The notes below the pieces were generated by a model. It was not told the DNA's origin. It saw only the letters and a list, made by a program, of their open reading frames with translations, and made no database searches. A DNA stretch of 64,000 bases from Branchiibius hedensis (lineage in GTDB: Bacteria > Actinomycetota > Actinomycetes > Actinomycetales > Dermatophilaceae). The translations under genes were made by a program, and so were the position numbers. Position 1 is the first letter of the stretch. Every line of letters starts with the position of its first letter. The stretch spans positions 2,542,001 through 2,606,000 of the forward strand of contig NZ_UESZ01000001.1 of the NCBI RefSeq assembly GCF_900108585.1, written 5' to 3'. Below, piece after piece: positions 44,140 through 53,737 of this stretch.

Positions 44140-44778
44140 GTGAGCGATGGCAACCGTTGGGCGGTGCGCGATGCCCGCGAGCGCAGCCATACCCAACGCC
44201 ACCAACAGTTGCTCGCCGCCGCTGAGCAGGTGTTCGCCGAGCGTGGCTACGACGAGGCAACCATGGCCGACATCACCACGGCTGCGGGAGTTTCGCGGGC
44301 CACGGCCTACGTCTACTTCTCCTCCAAGGAGGCTGTCTTACGGGCGTTGGCCCAAGAGGTCGTCGCCGACTTCATCGCCGCGCAGGAGGTGCCCCCGGGG
44401 GATCCGTGGGACGTGCTCACCCAGACCTGCCGCCGCACCGCGCAATCCCTGTGGGCCCATGGCCCGCTGCTGGAGATCATCACCGAGCGGTCCCGTCGCG
44501 ACGATGAGATCCGCGCACTGCACGACGAGTTGTGGCACCGGCCGGTGCGCCGCTTCGTGCGCTACCTCGAGCGGGAGCGTGCCGCCGGCACGATCGACCC
44601 GGTGGGGCCCAGCGGCATCGTCGCGGAGTTCATCTCCTCCACGCTGCGCACGGGTGCCCTGGAACGACGTACCCAATCGCGTTCCGCCCAAACCAGATTC
44701 GTGGACTCGGTCATCGATGTCGGCGCCACCCTCATCGGCATCGATCCACCCTCTCGCAACCACCAGGAGCATCCATGA
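44140..44778 (+). CDS. TetR family regulator
   Basis: The 212-residue protein has the N-terminal TetR helix-turn-helix (QQLLAAAEQVFAERGYDEAT, MADITTAAGVSRATAYVYFS) and a helical ligand domain (LEIITERSRRDDEIRALHDE). The start is GTG 44140, 12 bp after a perfect palindrome. It overlaps the acyl-CoA ligase gene by four bases, so it probably regulates that gene, itself and the divergent carboxylase. The ligand may be an acyl-CoA. Confidence 0.9.
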   Translation: MSDGNRWAVRDARERSHTQRHQQLLAAAEQVFAERGYDEATMADITTAAGVSRATAYVYFSSKEAVLRALAQEVVADFIAAQEVPPGDPWDVLTQTCRRTAQSLWAHGPLLEIITERSRRDDEIRALHDELWHRPVRRFVRYLERERAAGTIDPVGPSGIVAEFISSTLRTGALERRTQSRSAQTRFVDSVIDVGATLIGIDPPSRNHQEHP

Positions 44779-46496
44779 CAGCAAGGTCGCTGCCGCGCAG
44801 CTATGAGACCGCCGTCGACGAGATCCGCGCACTGCAGGCGGCGAACTGGCCCGCGCAGGTGCCGCAGGATCCGACCGGTCTGCCCGGCCTCGTCGGGATC
44901 ACCGACTACGTGTGGCACTGGGCGCAACAGACCCCGGACGCACCGGCGGTGTCGTTCTACGGAATCACCTGGGACTACCGCACGCTGGCCGATCAGGCGT
45001 TGCGTTGGGCGGGTTGGTTGCAGGCCGCGGGCGTCGAGCCGGGCGCGCGGGTCGGCATTCTCGCCGGCAACTGCCCGCAGTTCACCGCGATCATGCTCGG
45101 CACCCTGGCGGCGGGGTGCGTCCATGTCCCGATCAACCCGATGTTCCGGGAGCATGAGCTCACCCATGAACTCACCGACGCCGGGGTCAGCGTGCTGGTC
45201 GCCGAGGAACCGCTGCTGCCCCTGGTCCGCTCAGTGCTGGACCGCACCGCGGTACGCCGAGTCCTGCGTCTGGCGCCCAGCGCACCGTTGGTCGCGGGCG
45301 GAGTGCCGCTACCCGACGTACTGGCTGCTCCGATCGAGGATGCTGCAGAGCCGGAATGGCATGCGGCCGTTGCGGGTTCGGTGCCCGCCAGCCCGCAGCC
45401 TGCCGAGGCGGACGCCCTGGCGGCCCTGAACTACACCGGCGGTACCACCGGCATGCCCAAGGGCTGTGAGCACACCCAGGGCGACATGGTCTACACCGCC
45501 GTCACGATCACCGCTGCCCAAGGTCAACGGGTCGGGCAGGAACGGTCGGCCAGCATCATCTTCGTACCAATCTTCTGGATCGCCGGCGAAGACTTCGGCA
45601 TCCTCGCGCCGCTGGTCAACGGCGGCCAGGTGCACCTCCTGCGGCGCTGGGACGTGTCGCTGGTACTGGAACTGATCGAGCGCGAGCACGCGACGACCAT
45701 GCTCGGCACGGTCGACAACTACGTCGAGTTGCTCGAGCAGGCGGCCGGACGTGACCTGTCGTCGCTGCACACGGCGCTGGCCATGTCCTTCGTGCTCAAA
45801 CTGACCCCGCAGATCCGCCAGCAGTGGCGGGAGGTGACGGGCCACGTGATCCGGGAAGCGTCGTACGGGATGACGGAGACGCACACCGGCGACACGATCA
45901 CCCTCGGGTTCCAGGACGAGGATCGCGACCTGACCGCCGAACCGGTCTTCTGCGGACTGCCGGTGCCAGGAACCGACATCCTGATCGTCGACGACGAACT
46001 GGCTCCGGTGCCCGTGGGCAGCGCAGGACAGATCATCGTGCGCAGCCCCTCGTTGCTGAAGGGCTACTACGGCCGGCCGGACGACACCGCCGCGGCGCTC
46101 CACGACGGGTGGCTGCACACCGGCGATACCGGACGGTTGGACGAGTGGGGCGCGCTGCACTATCTGGGCCGCAACAAGGAAATGATCAAGGTCAACGGGA
46201 TGAGCGTCTTCCCCTCGGAGGTGGAGGCCATCCTGCGGCTTCATCCGCAGGTGGCGACGCTGGCTGTCGTGCCGATGCCGGACCCGGACCGCGGACAGCG
46301 TCCGCTCGCGTTCGTCGAACTGCTGCCGGAGGCGTCGGTGACCGCCGCCGACCTCACCGAATGGGCCCGGGAGAACATGGCGCCCTACAAGGTGCCGGTC
46401 GTAGAGGTGGTCAGCGGTCTGCCGATGACGGCAACGGGCAAGGTCAAGAAGGGCGACCTGTTCGAGCGCGCCCGGGAGCGGGCCGAACGGCCCTGA
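44775..46496 (+). CDS. AMP-dependent acyl-CoA synthetase/ligase
   Basis: The 573-residue adenylate-forming enzyme has the P-loop-like LNYTGGTTGMPKGCEHT, the core YGMTETHTG, the hinge region WLHTGDTGRLDEWG, and the C-terminal Lys loop TATGKVKKGDLF. It activates a carboxylic acid with ATP and CoA; residues give no firm chain-length call. ATG 44775 overlaps the TetR stop (ATGA) and has AGGAG six bases upstream. Confidence 0.9.
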   Translation: MTARSLPRSYETAVDEIRALQAANWPAQVPQDPTGLPGLVGITDYVWHWAQQTPDAPAVSFYGITWDYRTLADQALRWAGWLQAAGVEPGARVGILAGNCPQFTAIMLGTLAAGCVHVPINPMFREHELTHELTDAGVSVLVAEEPLLPLVRSVLDRTAVRRVLRLAPSAPLVAGGVPLPDVLAAPIEDAAEPEWHAAVAGSVPASPQPAEADALAALNYTGGTTGMPKGCEHTQGDMVYTAVTITAAQGQRVGQERSASIIFVPIFWIAGEDFGILAPLVNGGQVHLLRRWDVSLVLELIEREHATTMLGTVDNYVELLEQAAGRDLSSLHTALAMSFVLKLTPQIRQQWREVTGHVIREASYGMTETHTGDTITLGFQDEDRDLTAEPVFCGLPVPGTDILIVDDELAPVPVGSAGQIIVRSPSLLKGYYGRPDDTAAALHDGWLHTGDTGRLDEWGALHYLGRNKEMIKVNGMSVFPSEVEAILRLHPQVATLAVVPMPDPDRGQRPLAFVELLPEASVTAADLTEWARENMAPYKVPVVEVVSGLPMTATGKVKKGDLFERARERAERP

Positions 46497-46545
46497 CCTC
46501 AGGTGTCATGATCGAGGTGACCCCACCCGATCACGAGGAGTTCCC

Positions 46546-46971
46546 ATGGACACCCTGGCCAAGACGTTCTACACCGCTTCCGCCACCTCGACCGGGGACG
46601 GCCGCAGCGGGCACGTGCGCAGCAGCGACGGGGTCCTCGACCTGGACCTGCTGCCGCCGGCCGAACACAGCACGCACACCAACCCCGAGCAGCTGTTCGC
46701 GGCCGGCTACTCCGCGTGCTTCCACTCCGCGCTGAAGGGCAACGCCAAGCGGTTGGGTTTGGATGTCACCGACTCGGCGGTCACGGCCGATGTGTCGCTG
46801 GGCCAGATCGAGGAGAACCGCTTCGGCCTGGCGGTCACGTTGCACATCGAACTCGGCGGCCTCAGCCAGGAGGACGCCGACCGGCTGGCCGAGGCCGCCC
46901 ACCAGGGATGCCCGTACTCCAACGCAACCCGGGGAAACATCGAGGTCACGTTGGACGTTCAGGTCGGCTGA
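46546..46971 (+). CDS. ohr: Organic hydroperoxide resistance protein (Ohr/OsmC family)
   Basis: The 141-residue peroxidase has the two catalytic cysteines in LFAAGYSACFHSAL and HQGCPYSNATRGN, in the Ohr rather than the OsmC arrangement. It reduces organic and fatty-acid hydroperoxides with a lipoyl-type donor. Following a fatty acyl-CoA ligase by about 50 bp, it may share its transcript. No OhrR gene is adjacent. Confidence 0.92.
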   Translation: MDTLAKTFYTASATSTGDGRSGHVRSSDGVLDLDLLPPAEHSTHTNPEQLFAAGYSACFHSALKGNAKRLGLDVTDSAVTADVSLGQIEENRFGLAVTLHIELGGLSQEDADRLAEAAHQGCPYSNATRGNIEVTLDVQVG

Positions 46972-47046
46972 GTCCCTCGCAACCACTGTCGCCGCCGGCG
47001 TCCGGCCGTCAGACTGGGGGCAATCGGCGGCAGCGAGGAGCACCCC

Positions 47047-48264
47047 ATGACCGACACCCCCAAAGCGGCGGCGACACCGACCGAGGTGCTGGTGGACCTG
47101 CTGAAGTCACTGCCGGACGCACAGACCAAACCGTTGGCGGGCGCCACGACCCTCAAAGACGGCGCCGGATACCCCGGCGAGCTGGTCGCGCTCTCCCAGC
47201 TCAACGACGCCGTGTCCTCCGTCGTGACCGCGCTGCGCGACCTCAAGGTGAGCCAAGTGCTGGTCGTGGAGGACCGCGCGCTGTTGGACTCGGACGCGCC
47301 GTACCTAACACTGACCCGCCAATTCGAGGCAGCGGGCGCACAACTGACCGACGCCACGCAGCTCGTCGAGGAGTTCGAGTCGCCCAGCGGCGAGGTGCGC
47401 TCCAAGTCCATCGGGACCGGCGCGGCGCAGATCGCCCTCACCGGCCTGGGCGCGGCGCCCAAGGTGGTCGGCGAATTCGCTGATGTCGTCGGACTGTTCC
47501 GGACCAGCTACACCGTCGCGGCGCGGACCGTCAGCGCAACCGGCACCCCGTTGGTCGCCGAGGTGGCCAAGGCCGTGACCCGCAACCTGCCCGGGGTCGC
47601 GCTGCGCGTGGACGCCTTCACCGCGACGCCCGACCCCCAGGATTCCGCACTGATGCAACAGTGGGTTCAGCTGCAGACCGCCCGCGACGAGCTCGCCCGG
47701 GCGACCGTGTCGCTGCAGGCGCGCACTGCCGCGCTCACCGCGGCGCACGATCGGCTGGAAGGCGACCGATCGACGTACGTCGCGGCGGTGGTCGACGCCG
47801 TGAAGGCCGGGCGCCCCGTGGACGCCGCGCAGGCCCTGGTGGCCGACGTCGACGAGAAGTTGGTCGCCGCCGGGCCTGAGGCGCAGCGGGCCAAGGCCGT
47901 GCTGGACTACGCGCAGGACACGCTCACGAGCGTGGGCACGCTGCTGACCACCGCCGTGACGGCGCCACCGGGTGGTCGCGCGCCGTTGCAGGCCGCCATC
48001 GCCCGCGAACCGTTGCACACGGCCGCCGGGCACGTGCTGTTCGTGTCGCTGGACTCGATCGGTGCCGACGTGATCACCCCGGCCAGTCAGTTGGCCAAGA
48101 GCGATTTCGCGCGGTACGCCGGTGGGTTGCAGGTCAGCTGGATGGTGTACGACGTGGCGCGCCGAGCCGTCGTCGCCGCCAATGTCAAGCGGCAGTTGGG
48201 CGTCGCGACGCTGGACCTGTCCAGTGGCCGAGTCACGATCAACGCGAGCACCGAACTGGTCTGA
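47047..48264 (+). CDS. Protein of unknown function, 405 residues
   Basis: I do not recognise this protein. It has no signal peptide; a hydrophobic-neutral stretch around residues 125-160 (IALTGLGAAPKVVGEFADVV) could be amphipathic. A predicted helical coiled region follows (about 200-300; QLQTARDELARATVSLQART, AHDRLEGDRSTYVAAVVDAV). The last 90 residues are mixed alpha/beta. Codon use matches neighbours, and GAGGAGCACCCC precedes the ATG, so it is a real gene. It is the last intact gene before the eroded island. Confidence 0.7.
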   Translation: MTDTPKAAATPTEVLVDLLKSLPDAQTKPLAGATTLKDGAGYPGELVALSQLNDAVSSVVTALRDLKVSQVLVVEDRALLDSDAPYLTLTRQFEAAGAQLTDATQLVEEFESPSGEVRSKSIGTGAAQIALTGLGAAPKVVGEFADVVGLFRTSYTVAARTVSATGTPLVAEVAKAVTRNLPGVALRVDAFTATPDPQDSALMQQWVQLQTARDELARATVSLQARTAALTAAHDRLEGDRSTYVAAVVDAVKAGRPVDAAQALVADVDEKLVAAGPEAQRAKAVLDYAQDTLTSVGTLLTTAVTAPPGGRAPLQAAIAREPLHTAAGHVLFVSLDSIGADVITPASQLAKSDFARYAGGLQVSWMVYDVARRAVVAANVKRQLGVATLDLSSGRVTINASTELV

Positions 48265-48288
48265 CCCCCGGGCTCACGCGGCCACACC

Positions 48289-48513
48289 TCAACCGGCGTG
48301 GGCCTGCGAGCCCAGGAATCCGGCCACCACCGGCGCAAGGTCCGATGCGCTGGTGATCAGGCCAAGGTGGCCGTCGTCGAACAGATGCAGCTGGGAGTGC
48401 GGAATGGCCCGGCGCATGAGGCGGGCGTTGGCGACCGGGATGATCGGGTCATCCGTCCCGGACAGGATCAGCGTCGGCTGCCGGATCAGGGGCAGCATCG
48501 GCAGACTGGCCCG
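48289..48513 (-). pseudogene. 3' fragment of an alpha/beta hydrolase (PHA-depolymerase-like)
   Basis: About 75 codons encode ASLPMLPLIRQPTLILSGTD, DPIIPVANARLMRRAIPHS and the catalytic-His segment LHLFDDGHLGLITSASDLAP, the C-terminal third of poly(3-hydroxyalkanoate) depolymerase-like hydrolases. The nucleophile and all upstream parts are missing: recognisable sequence stops near 48510, where another truncated frame begins on the other strand. The gene was cut by recombination. Confidence 0.75.
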
Positions 48514-48587
48514 ACAGCGAGATGACGGCCATCGACCCCCTGGGCCGCAACCTGCACACCAACTGGGATCCGGGACCAGAAGCCTGA
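48504..48587 (+). pseudogene. Orphan 3' end of an unidentified gene
   Basis: An open frame of 27 codons ([20 protein letters not shown] and seven more, then TGA) starts at the point where the hydrolase fragment on the other strand ends. It has no start codon of its own with a ribosome binding site. It could be the tail of a gene removed by the same event that cut the hydrolase. I could not identify it, and it may be chance. Confidence 0.3.
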
Positions 48588-48609
48588 CCGGTTCGGCGCA
48601 TGGTCACCG

Positions 48610-49083
48610 GTGTCTCTCATGTGGTGGAAGTTTCGAGAGTACGTTCCAACCCTGCCCCCGGTGGCAAAGTCCCTGGTCAGGGGGCTGTTGGCAGGAGCAT
48701 GGGTCGGGCGGGGGCCGCAATCTGTCGCATCCGGGCCGGTTCCGGGGACTCGGCAGGCGCAGAAGCGGCTCGATGCGCCCTCGGTCGACACGCTGGTGGA
48801 CGGCTACCTGAGTGGTCAGACGGTGTACGAGCTGGCCGACGAGTTCGGGATCGAACGCCGCACCGTGAGCGCGCACCTGCACCGGCGAGGCGTCCCGATG
48901 CGACGACGTGGCCTGTCGCTCCCGCAAAAGGAGGAAGCGTTCACGCTGCGGGACCGTGGCTGGTCGTTGGCTCAGATCGGTGCGCGGTTCGACAGACGTC
49001 TCGGCGGGGGCAGTACGCAATCACTTGGCGTCGACGGCACGATGAACACCGTCGCAGGCGCTCGACGCCCCGGCTCGGCGTAG
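48610..49083 (+). pseudogene. Remnant of a serine-recombinase-associated HTH protein
   Basis: Residues about 50-120 read as two tandem resolvase-type helix-turn-helices: [40 protein letters not shown], then [20 protein letters not shown]. These occur at the C terminus of actinobacterial serine recombinases or in the small gene beside them. The first 45 and last 30 residues look like out-of-family sequence. Upstream (48643) is a 16-bp sequence found again, inverted, next to the tRNA-Ala gene. It is probably not functional. Confidence 0.6.
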
Positions 49084-49253
49084 CCCCTACATGAGTCGGA
49101 GGGTGGCCACTTGCTACGAGGAAGCTGCGATCATCCGAAGTTGTAGGCGCCTCGTCAGGCGAGGCTCGGGTGTTGTCGAAGCGTCAGGTGCCGTTCGCCT
49201 GCGTGTGTCGGCGACCACATCTAGCATGTCCCCCGGAGAGAACGGGAGTCCGC

Positions 49254-51650
49254 GTGCGAATCGAAACGATGTACATCAGGTTCTATAAGTCGTTCAACTA
49301 CGACTACCTGCGCAAGAGCGACAGCCGGGCGGTGCCTGATCCGTGGGACGTCGTCGACGATCACGACCCCCGCTTTTTCCCGTTTGTCCAGATCTCCCTC
49401 GAACGAGAGATCAGCACGGTGGTCGGAGCGAACGAGTCAGGTAAAAGTCAAGTCATCGCCGCAGTGAAGTGCCTTCTGACCGGTGAGGGTATCGAGCGGC
49501 GAGACTTCTGCCGCTACTCCGAGCTGTTGGTCGTCGACAAGGAGATGGCAGTACCAGAGTTCGGGGGCGAGTTCGGGAGTCTGACTGAGGAGGAACGAGA
49601 TGTCATCCGCGGGCTTCTTGGCGCTGACGCGGGTAATCCGCTTGACTCTTTCTGGATGTTCCGCGCCAACAAGCGAGTCACCATCTATGGCCGGCAGGCC
49701 GCCTCAGGTGCGGCGGAACCTGTGTGGCTCACCAAGACCCTGACAGATGCGCAGATCAAGAAGATCACGCTTCCTACCTTTTTCGAGATTCACGCAGATG
49801 TTCCGCTTCCTAGCAGTGTCCCTCTTGAGTACCTGACGGCCGCGAAGACGAAGAAGACTGCGTTCTCACGCGAGGGTCGCCTGGGGTTCTTCCGCACGCT
49901 ATTCGACGACACGAAGATCTTCGAGACGACTGACGCGCTGACCGAGGCGGCTGAGAAGGTCGTGACGACCTATGCCTCCTACGCCGGTGTCACAGACGAC
50001 GACCTGCGGGCGCGACTCGAGTTGGCCGAGAAGCTACTGTTCGATGTGGGGCAGATCGACAAGTCGTCGTTCGTAGAACTTCAGAAAGCCGTCGAGGCGG
50101 GCTCGGGAGCAGAGGGTTGGGCAAACGGTCTGGTTCGTAAGATGAACGCGCAACTGGCCGATGCCCTCAACTTCCCCAAGTGGTGGTCGCAAGACGCGGA
50201 GTTTTCGGTCTACCTCACGCTGCGTGACTTCGATCTCATCTTCACCGTGCGGGACCGAACGGGCCAGGAGTATTCGTTCGGCGAGAGATCGAGCGGGATG
50301 AGCTACTTCCTTTCCTACTTCGTCCGCTATCGATCGCATGTCCCATCGGGCAACCAAGAGATTCTCCTGATGGACGAGCCTGACACCTTTCTGTCCATGC
50401 AAGGCCAGCAGGATCTACTGCGCATCTTCGCTGACTTCGCGGCACCGGAAGACCCAGGCGTCGCACCAATTCAAGTTCTGTACGTTACCCACTCGCCGTT
50501 CCTCATCGACAAGAACCACGGAGAGCGCATCCGGGTGCTGGAGAAGGGAGAGGGCGATGAGGGAAGCCGGGTCGTCGAGAATGCAGCCAAAAACCACTAC
50601 GAGCCCCTCCGGTCAGCCTTCGGTGCATTCGTTGCCGAAACCACGTTCATTGGCAACTGCAATCTGATGCTTGAGGGCCAGGCCGACCAGGTGCTCCTCG
50701 CCGGCCTCAGTTCGCTCGCGCGGCGGCTTGGCACGAAGAACACGACGCTCGACCTGAACACATTGACCCTCGTTCCGGCCGGCGGCGCAGAGCACATCCC
50801 GTACATGGTCTATCTCGCACGGGGTCGCGATGTGGACAAGCCTGCCGTGACCGTTCTCCTCGATTCTGACGACGAGGGGAACCGCCAGGCTGCTGAGCTG
50901 CGTCGGGGGTACCGTGACAAGCGTCTGGTCGACGACGCGTTCATCATCCAGGTCGGTGACCTTGACGCAGACAAGTTGACGACGGACGTCGGGACACCCG
51001 TCGAAATCGAGGATCTGATACCTGCCGAGGTGCTTCGACTGGCGGTCGTTCGCTTCGCCCGAGAGGTACTGAGCCAAGCGGACGCCGACCATATAGCCGA
51101 ACATCTCACAACAATCGAGCCTCAAAGCAGCGAGAAGCTTTTCAAAGCGGCGGAGCGGGCGGCTCAGACCGCGAGTCCGAACCAGGACCGTCCTCTGAGT
51201 CTGGACAAGGTCGGCGTGGCAAGAGCCGTCCTTCACGTTGCCGAGAAGGACGTCAGTCCTGAACTTCGCGACCGCACGCTCGCGAACTTCACAGAGCTCT
51301 TCCGTCTTCTCGACCGCGCGCAACGCGCCGCCACACGCAAGAAGGCGAACGACCTGACGACCCGGAACCTCAAAGACCTGCGTACTCGATTCGCGCGGGA
51401 TCACCCCACGACCGCAACGCGTCGGCAGGTTGAGGAACTGTTGGATAACATGCTCGACCAGCTCCGAGAGAACAACGCTGAATCTGACAAGGTACGAGAC
51501 ACGATCCGAGGCATTCGCGCGGACTTCAAGCTGGATGTCGACCCGATAACGCCGGTCGAGAAGTTCGACGCACTCAAGCAAGCGTTAGCCGAGATCGTCT
51601 ATCGTCCGGTCCTGGATGTTCAGGAGGCTGCTCCCTCAGCCGTTGGCTGA
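49254..51650 (+). CDS. OLD-family ATP-dependent endonuclease (AAA ATPase + TOPRIM)
   Basis: The 798-residue protein begins at GTG 49254 with GGGAG about five bases upstream. N-terminal ABC/SMC-type ATPase: Walker A VGANESGKSQ (about 57-66), signature-like FGERSSGMSYFLSYF, Walker B ILLMDEPDTFLS (about 370), His switch VLYVTHSPFLIDKN. A C-terminal TOPRIM domain shows LMLEGQADQVLL (about 472) and VTVLLDSDDEGNRQ (about 533), whose acidic residues bind metal. OLD nucleases act alone (class 1) or with a UvrD-like helicase (Gabija GajA). No helicase is adjacent, so a standalone anti-phage nuclease is likeliest. Its GC is lower than the surroundings, consistent with transfer. Confidence 0.82.
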   Translation: MRIETMYIRFYKSFNYDYLRKSDSRAVPDPWDVVDDHDPRFFPFVQISLEREISTVVGANESGKSQVIAAVKCLLTGEGIERRDFCRYSELLVVDKEMAVPEFGGEFGSLTEEERDVIRGLLGADAGNPLDSFWMFRANKRVTIYGRQAASGAAEPVWLTKTLTDAQIKKITLPTFFEIHADVPLPSSVPLEYLTAAKTKKTAFSREGRLGFFRTLFDDTKIFETTDALTEAAEKVVTTYASYAGVTDDDLRARLELAEKLLFDVGQIDKSSFVELQKAVEAGSGAEGWANGLVRKMNAQLADALNFPKWWSQDAEFSVYLTLRDFDLIFTVRDRTGQEYSFGERSSGMSYFLSYFVRYRSHVPSGNQEILLMDEPDTFLSMQGQQDLLRIFADFAAPEDPGVAPIQVLYVTHSPFLIDKNHGERIRVLEKGEGDEGSRVVENAAKNHYEPLRSAFGAFVAETTFIGNCNLMLEGQADQVLLAGLSSLARRLGTKNTTLDLNTLTLVPAGGAEHIPYMVYLARGRDVDKPAVTVLLDSDDEGNRQAAELRRGYRDKRLVDDAFIIQVGDLDADKLTTDVGTPVEIEDLIPAEVLRLAVVRFAREVLSQADADHIAEHLTTIEPQSSEKLFKAAERAAQTASPNQDRPLSLDKVGVARAVLHVAEKDVSPELRDRTLANFTELFRLLDRAQRAATRKKANDLTTRNLKDLRTRFARDHPTTATRRQVEELLDNMLDQLRENNAESDKVRDTIRGIRADFKLDVDPITPVEKFDALKQALAEIVYRPVLDVQEAAPSAVG

Positions 51651-52631
51651 CCCGACTCAAGTCTGAAAAAATCTAGGGAACGACCCGCACCGTCGCAGAC
51701 ATGCCGATAGTCTTGATGCCGTGCGCTAGCAAGTCGCTCTTAGGTGGTGATCTCGACAGTTGCCTGGATTTGCTGCGACACGGGGGTCCATAGGTCGATG
51801 TTCACGTCCGGAGCTTCGATACTAATGACAAGGCAGTAGTCGACGCCCTTCTCGCTTTGGTCCCAGGCGCGACGGAATTGCCACCAGCCGGCGACCGGAT
51901 AGACAGCTATAGCTCCTTTGCTGGCGAGGTCCACTGCTGGTCCGGTCCAGATGTCGGCATGCAAGGAGCCAGGCTTTTGCTGCTGGGCGGCGCCGAACAA
52001 CCAGCCCTTCTCGGTTTTTGAGCTAGGGAGTCGTTGTCCTTCGACGCGGGCCCGCTTGTTGATGCGTTGCCGGAACCGGTTGACGTTTTCATCGGCTCGT
52101 TTGGTCGCGAATCGCAGGCCGTGCGACGGGTAGGCGTAGCGGCCAGTCCAGCCACGGCTCGACGGGTTTGGTTCCACGAAGTAGGACAGCGTGACCCGCA
52201 TCGACACTTCCGTTTCGCCGAGGGACTCGAGTTCGTCGGTCGGCCACGGCAACTCGTGGAGGTTCATCTCGCGGACCTTGCTCGCGTTCTCGCTCTGCTC
52301 GAACGGGTGGATACGCCCTTCAGCCACGAGTGTCAGCGCGTCAGTCGCGCTGCGCAACGCTCGCTCCAGGCTGGGGACGCCCATCCCGTAGCGACGGAGC
52401 AAGTTCGCCAGATCACCCTTGTTCGCGTTGCGGTTCGCGAAGCGTGCGCGCATCGCGGGGGTCCACTGCGCGGAATGCACGATCAACGCGCGCACCGTTT
52501 CAGGCAGCAGGTTCGGGTACGCCGCGCTGATGCTCGCGGCGATGGCGGCGACCTGCGCGGTCGCAGCGGAGGTGGCGCTGGTGGTGGCGAAGAACCCGGA
52601 CCCGAGTTGCGGCAACCGGGTGGTTAGTACG

Positions 52632-52637
52632 CCTAGG
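52632..52637. repeat. Target-site duplication, left copy (CCTAGG)
   Basis: CCTAGG directly adjoins the left end of the element; the same six bases adjoin the right end at 53738. The TAG stop codon of the transposase lies in this copy. Confidence 0.9.
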
Positions 52638-53622
52638 TGTAGTGCCCCGCCAGGTTGGGTACGCGGTCTGCGGGTGAGCCACCTTTGAGCGCGGTGTGTG
52701 CGCGGTGGTGATTGTAGATGTGCAGGAAGTCCTCGTACGCGGCGGCGCGTTCGGTCTCGCTGGTGTAGGGGCGGGCGTAGGCCCACTCCTCGGTCAGGGT
52801 CCGGTTGAACCGCTCGACTTTCCCGTTGGTTTTCGGGGTGTAGGGGCGGGTGCGTTTATGGGTGATCCCATGGTCCTGCAGCATGTTCCGGAATAGGTGG
52901 GAGCGGTAACAGGACCCGTTGTCGGTCATCACCCGGTCCGTGGTGATCCCGACCTGCGCGAAGTGCGCCACCGCCCGTTGCATGAACGCGGTCGCGGTCT
53001 CCTTCTTCTCATCGGCCAGGATCTCTGAGTAGGCGTACCGGGAGTGGTCATCGACCGCGTGGTGCAGGTAGGCATACCCCCGCCCACTGCTGGAGGTAGC
53101 ACGGGAGTTAGCTTTCCCCGCAGCGCGGCCATGGACCCGGTGTCCACCCCCATCGGGGATGCGGCCCAGCTTCTTGATGTCCACGTGGACCAAATCACCC
53201 GGGGCGTCGCGTTCGTAGCGCACCACCTTTCGACGACCGGCCCGTACCGGGGCACCAGTGGCCGGGTCCGTCCAGGACAACCGAAGACACCGGTACCGGG
53301 TCAGGATGCGGTGCACCGTGGCCGGATTCATCCCCAGGTGGTAGGCGATCCGGGCCGGCCCCCACCGCCGCGAAACCCGTAACCCCAGGACTCGCCGTTC
53401 CCGGCGCCTACTGGTGCGGTGCGGACATGACTGGGGCCGGCTGGGACGATCGCACATCCCCGCCGCACCATGCTGGCGGTACCGGGCCGCCCAGCGGTGC
53501 GCGGTGGTGACCGAGACCCCGAACCGGTCTGCGGCCCGCCGCAACGGCCACCCATCGTCCACCACGCACCGCGCCAGGCGCAGGCGACCAGTCGCAGAAA
53601 GCGGGGCATTAGCGTGGACCAT
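52633..53622 (-). CDS. IS481 family transposase
   Basis: The 329-residue DDE transposase has an N-terminal helix-turn-helix (WPLRRAADRFGVSVTTAHRW) and a second one (WGPARIAYHLGMNPATVHRI). An rve-type catalytic core follows: DLVHVDIKKLGRI (first Asp), TTDRVMTDNGSCYRSHLF (second Asp) and RTRPYTPKTNGKVERFNRTL (Glu). The whole gene fits in the 1.1-kb element. Its stop codon is supplied by the flanking target duplication, not by the element. Confidence 0.93.
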   Translation of the reverse strand: MVHANAPLSATGRLRLARCVVDDGWPLRRAADRFGVSVTTAHRWAARYRQHGAAGMCDRPSRPQSCPHRTSRRRERRVLGLRVSRRWGPARIAYHLGMNPATVHRILTRYRCLRLSWTDPATGAPVRAGRRKVVRYERDAPGDLVHVDIKKLGRIPDGGGHRVHGRAAGKANSRATSSSGRGYAYLHHAVDDHSRYAYSEILADEKKETATAFMQRAVAHFAQVGITTDRVMTDNGSCYRSHLFRNMLQDHGITHKRTRPYTPKTNGKVERFNRTLTEEWAYARPYTSETERAAAYEDFLHIYNHHRAHTALKGGSPADRVPNLAGHYT

Positions 53623-53737
53623 GAGGACCTCCGGGTTTGGGGATGTGTTTGCTTCGTCGCTTCACACCTCACCCGGAGGTCTTCCTCAAGTCACGCCGAC
53701 AGGCCGAGAACCGTTCCTAACGTCCCGGGGCAGTACA
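52638..53737 (-). mobile_element. IS481-type insertion sequence, 1100 bp
   Basis: Ends: the left reads TGTAGTGCCCCGCCAGGTTG; the right, on the other strand, reads TGTACTGCCCCGGGACGTTA. They are imperfect terminal inverted repeats with about 18 of 22 positions matching. It is flanked by CCTAGG on both sides and encodes one transposase. It interrupts the subtilase gene. Confidence 0.92.

Noticed and set aside
49254-51650. Gabija system
   Set aside because: Only the GajA-like OLD protein is present; no UvrD-type GajB adjacent.
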